64,000 bases of DNA from Bathynomus jamesi (lineage: Eukaryota; Arthropoda; Malacostraca; Isopoda; Cirolanidae), in the NCBI GenBank assembly GCA_023014485.1, contig JAJOZX010002575.1:538501-602500 (forward strand), read 5' to 3'. The notes beneath the pieces are model-generated. The model made no database searches. It had not been told where the DNA came from and saw only the letters and a program-made list of their open reading frames with translations. The translations under genes and the position numbers were made by a program. Every line of letters starts with the position of its first letter. Positions within the stretch are counted from its first letter, which is position 1. Positions 57,850 to 64,000 of the stretch are shown piece after piece.

Positions 57850-57925
57850 TTTCTTTCGTGATAGTGTTGCTCGAGACTTCTACTTGGAGGTCCCGCGTTC
57901 GAATCTTGGTGGGGGCTTTTTGATT
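57850..57925 (+). repeat. tRNA-derived SINE head (plus)
   Basis: GATAGTGTTGCTCGAGACTTC is followed by GGTCCCGCGTTCGAATCTTG. GCGTTCGAATC is a close match to the RNA polymerase III B box. Compared with the minus-strand head at 57655-57765 it is nearly the same 25-base block, in opposite orientation. Confidence 0.55.
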
Positions 57926-57960
57926 CATACGAAAACCATGCATATTCATGCTTGGTATTT

Positions 57961-57983
<23 letters not shown>

Positions 57984-58008
<25 letters not shown>
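57984..58008. repeat. (CT)n(TA)n microsatellite
   Basis: A short CT run then TA run leading into the R1 palindrome. Confidence 0.9.
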
Positions 58009-58012
<4 letters not shown>

Positions 58013-58014
<2 letters not shown>

Positions 58015-59144
58015 AACTCAGAATGGTTCCCTGAGACAATTATATGTTAAACACAGACCGTGCATGGAACAAGGAACTCTTCTGGGAAAATTAAATCCAC
58101 TATAGTCCGAATAAGTAATGGTAAATGACAAATACCATAGTTTTTCTTTTTCATGATGTTAGCCCGACGTGGGCAACGGGTCTCTCGCAAAGAGATCCCA
58201 TAAATATAGTTTCCCTCACCAGCTATCTGCAAAGCAGACAGGATCCAGCTTTGGGACATGGATCTAGGGTTTAAAGCAAGCCTAGTCCCCCTACATTCAG
58301 AACCTCTATATAAGTAAAAGACTCGTTGCATTCACGTCGGATTGAATAAATCAAAGAAAAAGGGGGGTAACTATTGTATTTTTAGCCAAAAAAAACAAAA
58401 CTTAAACCTCAACCGGGACATTGAGCGTCCACTTTTCAAGGCACGTAACACGTCCGTTTAATATACACAAACTCAGAATGGTTCCCTGAGACAATTATAT
58501 GTTAAACACAGACCGTGCATGGAACAAGGAACTCTTCTGGGAAAATTAAATCCACTATAGTCCGAATAAGTAATGGTAAATGACAAATACCATAGTTTTT
58601 CATGAAAAAGAAAAACTATGGTATTTGTCATTTACCATTACTTATTCGGACTATAGTGGATTTAATTTTCCCAGAAGAGTTCCTTGTTCCATGCACGGTC
58701 TGTGTTTAACATATAATTGTCTCAGGGAACCATTCTGAGTTTGTGTATATTAAACGGACGTGTTACGTGCCTTGAAAAGTGGACGCTCAATGTCCCGGTT
58801 GAGGTTTAAGTTTTGGTTTTTTTGGCTAAAAATACAATAGTTACCCCTTTTTCTTTGATTTATTCAATCCGACGTGAATGCAACGAGTCTTTTACTTATA
58901 TAGAGGTTCTGAATGTAGGGGAACTAGGCTTGCTTTAAACCCTAGATCCATGTCCCAAAGCTGGATCCTGTCTGCTTTGCAGATAGCTGGTGAGGGAAGC
59001 TATATTTATGGGATCTCTTTGCGAGAGACCCGTTGCCCACGTCGGGCTAACATCATAAAAAAGAAAAACTATGGTATTTGTCATTTACCATTACTTATTC
59101 GGACTATAGTGGATTTAATTATCCATGCACTGTCTGTGTGTATC

Positions 59145-59198
<54 letters not shown>

Positions 59199-59200
59199 TA
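58013..59200. repeat. R1 copy c: about 1.2-kb near-perfect palindrome
   Basis: The two halves around about 58605 are inverted copies. ACAAATACCATAGTTTTTC at 58585-58605 faces GAAAAACTATGGTATTTGT at 58611-58630. The outer blocks GCACGTAACACGTCCGTTTA / TAAACGGACGTGTTACGTGC and CCTAGATCCATGTCCCAAAG pair too. Each half carries the same reading frame (58047-58331 - and 58878-59252 +) with almost identical protein, which merely mirrors the repeat. No gene. Confidence 0.9.
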
Positions 59201-59375
59201 TATATTACACACAGACCGTACATGGAACAAGGAACTCTTCTGGGAAAATTAAATCCACTATAGTCCGAATAAGTAGACTAATGGATAGTGGATTTAATTT
59301 TCCCAGATGAGTTCCTTGTTCCATGCATGGTCTGTGTGTAACATAAGAGTTTCTCACGGGACCATTCTGAGTTCT
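59201..59375. repeat. R1 terminal segments (copy c, outer part)
   Basis: TGGAACAAGGAACTCTTCTGG followed by inverted GATGAGTTCCTTGTTCCATGC, separated by about 50 bases: two R1 ends in tail-to-tail orientation, next to GTTTCTCACGGGACC..CCAT. Confidence 0.75.
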
Positions 59376-59404
59376 ATCCCACATATATTTATATATAGGC
59401 CCCT

Positions 59405-59575
59405 ATATATAAAGTTGAAGTCTTCAAAATAAGACTAGATGCCTGGCTCATGATGGCAGCAGATGAGCTGGGTGTACCTGGCTATGTGCGGTGGAGAACG
59501 CAAGAGAGCAACTTGCTCTTCCACCAAGCCAGGCCTAGAGGCGGGGCCACCAACTTGACCTTCGTGTGAAGACAG
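59405..59575 (+). pseudogene. RT C-terminal tail, short second copy
   Basis: VEVFKIRLDAWLMMAADELG, then VPGYVRWRTQESNLL and GGATNLTFV match 53490-53629 closely. Heavily truncated at the 5' side. Confidence 0.7.
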
Positions 59576-59619
59576 ACCAACGCACGGAACTGCTACGAGG
59601 TTACGAGGTTATATATAAG

Positions 59620-59865
59620 TGCATGGAACAAAGAACTCTTCTAGGATAATTAAATCCACTATAGTCCGAATAAGTAATGGTAAATGACAAATACTATAGT
59701 TTTTCTTTTTCATGATGCTAGCCCGACGTGGGCAACGGGTCACTCGCTAGGCTAGCATCATGAAAAAGAAAAACTATAGTATTTGTCATTTACCATTACT
59801 TATTCGGACTATAGTGGATTTAATTATCCTAGAAGAGTTCCTTGTTCCATGCACGGTCTGTGTGT

Positions 59866-59875
<10 letters not shown>
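59620..59875. repeat. R1 copy d, short foldback
   Basis: GGTCACTCGCTAGGCTAGCATCATGA sits at the centre. Both halves carry GACAAATAC(T)ATAGTTTTTC in inverted orientation. It ends at the usual CATGCACGGTCTGTGTGTATCATA border, followed by (TA)n. Confidence 0.8.

Positions 59876-59912
<37 letters not shown>
59870..59912. repeat. (TA)n microsatellite at R1 terminus
   Basis: A TA run beginning right at the R1 border. Confidence 0.95.
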
Positions 59913-59918
<6 letters not shown>

Positions 59919-60152
59919 CGAGATGAGGAATTTACCTTAAAAAACGTAGACCTATCTTAGATACAAAATACAAGATACTAGCTTATTGTGTATGAAAGAT
60001 GCAAGATACTTTTTAAGAAACGGACAAGATACAGAAATACAAGATACATATCTAGGATACTTTTCTCGATACAAGATACTTCTTTATTCAGTTTACAGTA
60101 AGTGCAGAGACTAGGAATAATAATGAAAAAAGAACTTTTAAGTCGTTTAAAT

Positions 60153-60574
60153 CAGCAATTCCCAACCTGTGGTAGGCGGAGTTCTTTTTGGTGGTACGAT
60201 ACGCAAGAGGGTATAAATATGCAACTTGCTAATTCCTAATTACTTTGATAATAATGTTTTCAAAAGTATATTAGTTGTAGATGAATAACCAGCATTCTTT
60301 CCGACTGTGGGTTTGAATGCTATTCAATTTATAGTACAAGTAAATATCAGATTGTTTAACGATCACGTGCAAGACCAAAATCAAGATTTTGATTCAGTAC
60401 AAATGTCGATTCATCATTAGAATAAATACTACTTTTTAGATAAAGCTGAAAATTCAAGATTAAACATTTCAGTTTTGGTTAAGTGGTACGTGTACCTCCC
60501 TCCCTTAATGGTGGGACTCAGAAACACATGGTGGCAAAAAGTGGTACGTTCACCTAAAAAGGTTGGGATTCCTG
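60153..60574. mobile_element. hAT-type MITE
   Basis: The ends CAGCAATTCCCAACCTGTGG and inverted CAGGAATCCCAACCTTTTT are flanked by a perfect 8-bp duplication GTTTAAAT (60145-60152 and 60575-60582). No transposase text inside. Confidence 0.92.
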
Positions 60575-60750
60575 GTTTAAATAATTCTAATTTAAATACA
60601 ATGCTTAAAATTAGTTTTGGGATGTAAACAAAGACGTTAACAACTTTAATCCTTAATGATTAACACTTCAAAAGTCACGACGACGAGGATTGAGATTCGT
60701 GAAATGTATTTTGTATCAAATATACAAAATAAAAAAAATAGTTTTATATA

Positions 60751-61182
60751 CAGGGTGATTACAAAAGAAGTATACAATTTGAAAAATTTATTCTGATCAA
60801 ACTTTTTCTGATACAAAAATAGTAATAATAATAATGTGAATGGAAACAGTAACTCGCAAAGTTTGTTTTTAGTTTATAGATGTTCAACAGGATTTCGGTG
60901 GTTAACCCTGGCAATGTCCAAACGATATTCAAAACTCTTCCCACACCTTCCGTAAGATATCTCGGTCAATGGATGCTATGGCTTGATGAATCCGGTTTTT
61001 CCCCCGGTTTTTTTTTCCCAGTTGTTTTTCTGGGTTACTCACGGAAATCATATTGAACATCTATAAACTACAAAAAACTTTGCCAGTTACTGTTTCCATT
61101 CACATTATTATTATTTTTTAATTAGGAATAGTTTGATCACAATAAATTTTTGAAATTGTATACATCTTTTGTAATCTCACTG
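60751..61182. mobile_element. Foldback MITE with TA target
   Basis: Arms of about 160 bp are inverted copies (CAGGGTGATTACAAAAGAAGTATAC at the left, the mirror of GTATACATCTTTTGTAATCTCACTG at the right; then TTGATCAAACT and CAGTTACTGTTTCCATTCAC / ..GAATGGAAACAGTAACT). TA on both sides (60749-60750 and 61183-61184). Confidence 0.85.
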
Positions 61183-61261
61183 TATTTGTTCAAGATAACA
61201 GATACAAGACACAGTATCGAAGATAGGGTATTTTATATATATTATATATATATATATATTA

Positions 61262-63820
61262 GGGTGGTCCAAAAAAACAAAAGAAAAAATTTCCTTTCTC
61301 CACAAGGGTATTTTTATTCCTTTATACATAACTGAAAATCACACAAAATATTTTCCCCAAGAAACAGTATTTAGGGGTCGCCCCATGTGGAATCCATAAA
61401 TCAGGGGTCTCATGCAGCAGAAAACAGTTGTGCACTTGAAGAACTATGACATTAGAGCCGCCTTTGATGGAGTGGGGAGCTTCTTTCGGTGGTTTGCTAC
61501 CAGTCGAAGAAGGAGCTGTTTCTGCTCTTCGTCAGCGTGTTGTTGTATTTTTGGATCAGGCTGATACCCCGTTCCGCAGTGTCGTTTACTACTTCCATCC
61601 GAGAGGACCGATCTCGAAGTTCGTTGAAAAAAGGATAGTCCGTCCACTTTCCTGGGGTTTCTGCAGAAAAGATTGAGATTTCGCTTTTCCTCCTTCCATC
61701 AAAACATCAAAGAAGGAACTGGTCCTTTTAGTCACAAGGTCCTCCAACTTCATGTCTTCCACTTCATCCTTGATCTCTAGACGTCGAGGAGGGCCGGGTA
61801 ACCGCGGACGCTGTAGGTTCCGGAGCATCCTTTCCTTTGTCGCCGTGGTCACTCGTTCGTCGAAAAAGGCTAGGGCAACCAGGTGCTCGGAGAGAAACCA
61901 AAGATGCCTGGAAAAGGCCGCGGACGCTTTACTGGCCACAGTCTGATTTGGGTAAGTCTTGAGCAGAGACAAAAGTTCGATGTCGTTGTAGGGGGCTCGA
62001 ATTCCAAGGGACGCTTCGTTCCATTGTCTGATGTAAACGAGACTCACAAACAGAGCGAAGTCGGTTATGTTCCTGGCCTCTCGTGGTGTCAGCTTGAATT
62101 GAGCTTGGAAAAGGAATATCTTCAACACATAAATTCCTTTCCCCATCCAACGAGCGTGGTGTGTTGGGCCGGGAGCTCGAAATGACTCGTTCCCACTTCC
62201 TCCGCCAAGGAACAAGAGAGATAAGCGCAAGAATTCTTGATAATCGTCCTTTGGTTGCTGCGCTTCGAGTGCATGTGGAAAATAATCCAGCATCTCTTTC
62301 CGCAATCTGCTCAATACCGGATCCTGGAAGAGTTCGTCGGTTGCTGCAACACACGCATTTTGATTTATCGATGGCCATTGTTTCTGAAATCGATTGAAGA
62401 GTCCGGATTCTGGACCTCCAGATGGACCGAAGATACAGGAGAAGACGTCGGACAGCATGATCTCCATGACATGGTGACGGCAAGCAATCCAGTCCAGTTC
62501 GGTTCCTAGAGCTTCTTCGATTCTGATGCAAGCTCCTTTGTGAAGCCCTGTGTTGCTGGCTGTCGTATCAAATACGAGTCCTTTGATTTGAGACCCGAGA
62601 TTCCATTTCTCAATTGCTTCAACACAAGCATTCGCCTGAGACTCCCTAGTACCTTTGTCCATCTTCGGAATTCCCAAAAGCTTCTCGTGGCCGTTTCCAG
62701 TGACAAGGACAGCAATTATATCAACGCTTGCCTTAGATCCGTCGATATCTGGCAATAGTTTGTCATCCCAGTGTAAAAGAAGAGGTCCCTCCAAAGAAGA
62801 TTCCTGGTCTTCTGCTGCTGCCGTTTCCTGTCTTCCTTGTCTTCTAGACCGCCTGATTGAACTTCGTGAGAGTGTGAGCTCTGAAAGTTTATGTCCAAGC
62901 GCCTCAGCAACGGCTCCAGCCACAAACACAGCTCCGCGATCTGGAAGATTGACGCGATCCGACGACTTTGGGCGAGTTGAAGATATTCTTAAGTCTCTTT
63001 GGCGTTGAGGAAGCAGCAGCTGCCACAGATGTTGACGCAGAAGGTCTATATTCGTCTTCGCTTTCAGACTCCCGAGAAGATGATGTGGAAGAAAGTTCTG
63101 CTGTTGCCCCCGTCCTGGATTTAGTTCCCCTTGACCCCTTCCCTTCCTTCGTATCTCGCGTTTGCCATCCTTTCTTTTTCTTCTCGTTGTCTCTTTCTGC
63201 TTTCTTTTGCAGGCGTCTTTTGGTCAGCCCCACTCATGCTACAGGAAAAGACGTCTTCTCGTTCTTGATTACCGACATTGCATCTTTTGTAGATATATCA
63301 AACAGCTCTTCCAGATCACCTTTGAACACTTCCTCGTTCATTCTGTCACTTTCTTATTGTCGAGTTCGGTGCTTCTTGAGGGTTAGATACTTCTCGTACA
63401 GCTTTGACAGTTTCCGGACACACGAATCTATCCGTTGGGAAGGAATTCTGGCGCGCTGCCATACAGCGACAACTGCTTCACAGGCCAACTTGTAACTCGT
63501 GGGCAGGGTTCTTCTTTCATCCAGATGGTTGTACTGGGCCAGTCGGAGCACGTCCAGTACACGGGGTAGTCTTGCTATCAATAACTGAGAGTTCGGCCTC
63601 CCAAGGAGCCAGTTTTCAGGCGTAGATCTCTTACTAGACGACGTCATAATCACTTCTAAAAAGAAAAAAACGAAATGTTTAGTATGGGGCAACCCCTAAA
63701 TATCCACCAATCAAGCTCAAATTCCACACACAAGTAAATCGACCCTAGTGGACAGAAATAAGGCATGTGGAGAAACGATTCGACCAACATAGTTTTTTAC
63801 TATAATATTTTGGACCACCC
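61262..63820 (-). mobile_element. Transposon D, same group as B and C (2,559 bp)
   Basis: The ends GGGTGGTCCAAAA are perfect inverted copies at both sides, with TA flanks (61260-61261 and 63821-63822) and an inner shared block (TATTTAGGGGTCGCCCCAT / ..ATGGGGCAACCCCTAAATA). The gene on the - strand spans almost the whole interior. It landed in a TA-rich stretch. Confidence 0.9.
61444..63647 (-). pseudogene. Transposase of element D, three or four frame breaks
   Basis: Starts MTSSSKRSTPENWLLGR (63647). The N-terminal region has LPRVLDVLRLAQYNHL and VAVWQRARIPS. Then LEELFDISTKDAM and a Ser/Lys-rich linker. After a shift near 62930, a clean frame of 446 codons (62929-61589) follows. In it are LLHWDDKLL (residue 51), GLVFDTTASNTG (about 118-128), ACRHHVMEI (about 149), HHARWMGKGIYVLKIFLFQ and FLSEHLVALAFF. 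VVNDTAERGISL and NHRKKLPTPSKA follow after a shift near 61600. Motifs and order match B and C. The gene is richer in G+C than its surroundings. Confidence 0.82.
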
Positions 63821-63831
63821 TAATATATATA

Positions 63832-63836
63832 TATAT

Positions 63837-63867
<31 letters not shown>

Positions 63868-63870
63868 TTT
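63832..63870. repeat. (TA)n(TG)n microsatellite
   Basis: TA then TG runs adjoining transposon D, beyond its TA target. Confidence 0.95.
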
Positions 63871-64000
63871 ATAGCTTAATATCGTTGAAGACTAAAAATT
63901 ATTCAGCTTCGTTTGTAAAGGAACTGAGAAGAAAAAAGGCATAAATTGAATTTCATTGGATGTATTAACATACTGTATATACATTTCTGTTTTGTTTGTA

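Larger units (their letters stand above)
59945..61227. repeat. AGATAC-rich repeat (third hexamer-array element), carries two nested MITEs
   Basis: CTTAGATACAAAATACAAGATAC-like units at 59965-60090 and again at 61195-61230 in roughly opposite orientation. The TATCTT/AAGATA border is present on each side. The interior is interrupted by a hAT MITE and a foldback MITE. No target duplication was established for the outer element. Confidence 0.5.

Noticed and set aside
58047..58331. A protein of about 94 residues on both strands (58047-58331 and 58878-59252) that looks conserved
   Set aside because: It is the same repeat sequence read on both arms of the R1 palindrome; R1 elsewhere has no equivalent intact frame.

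Overview
The window is eukaryotic and reads as AT-rich, repeat-dominated animal DNA, most plausibly from an arthropod and perhaps a decapod crustacean. The basis is spliceosomal introns in transposase genes, many (TA)n, (TAA)n, (CA)n and (GA)n microsatellites, mariner, hAT and Academ DNA transposons, a Gypsy LTR element, and a jockey/CR1-type LINE of a kind I associate with crustacean genomes (from memory, not searched). I found no convincing single-copy host gene, tRNA gene, rRNA gene or CRISPR array. Nearly all coding potential belongs to mobile elements.

Layout. 0.2-6.4 kb: a CACTGG-ended transposon (copy 1), a MITE, a dead mariner, a foldback repeat and a dispersed repeat (R1). 6.8-10.1 kb: a decayed LINE on +. 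10.4-12.0 kb: a deleted mariner-like element inside a hAT remnant. 12.87-22.74 kb: one hAT element (8-bp target duplication) carrying a second hAT and a 6.2-kb Academ-like transposon. The Academ-like element has one gene of about 1,500 codons with an XPG/FEN1-like nuclease region and a Cys-rich tail. 23.0-25.7 kb: a mariner-like element split by a hAT. 25.67-33.98 kb: transposon B, with a well-preserved three-exon gene, split by a Gypsy retrotransposon with near-identical LTRs. 34.45-38.87 kb: a related transposon C, split by a FLYWCH foldback element. 39-43 kb: R1 palindromes and MITEs. 43.2-48.8 kb: a second LINE copy (-) split by CACTGG-transposon copy 2. 49-60 kb: another LINE, its truncated copies, SINE-like tRNA heads, a large R1 palindrome and much non-coding AT-rich DNA. 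61.26-63.82 kb: transposon D, related to B and C.

Two element groups look most worth following. (1) B, C and D share TA target duplications, GGGYG termini and a transposase with an N-terminal 'W+kA+IPt' region, HWD.KL, DTT(A/S)SNTG, C+(H/R)H, (A/V)RWM and VN(D/E).AERG motifs. I cannot place them in a superfamily I know. (2) Two CACTGG-ended elements have 3-bp TAA duplications. For one of them the empty site can be read from a paralogous LINE in the same window. Several boundaries were set by matching inverted repeats plus exact target duplications, which also gives the relative order of insertions.
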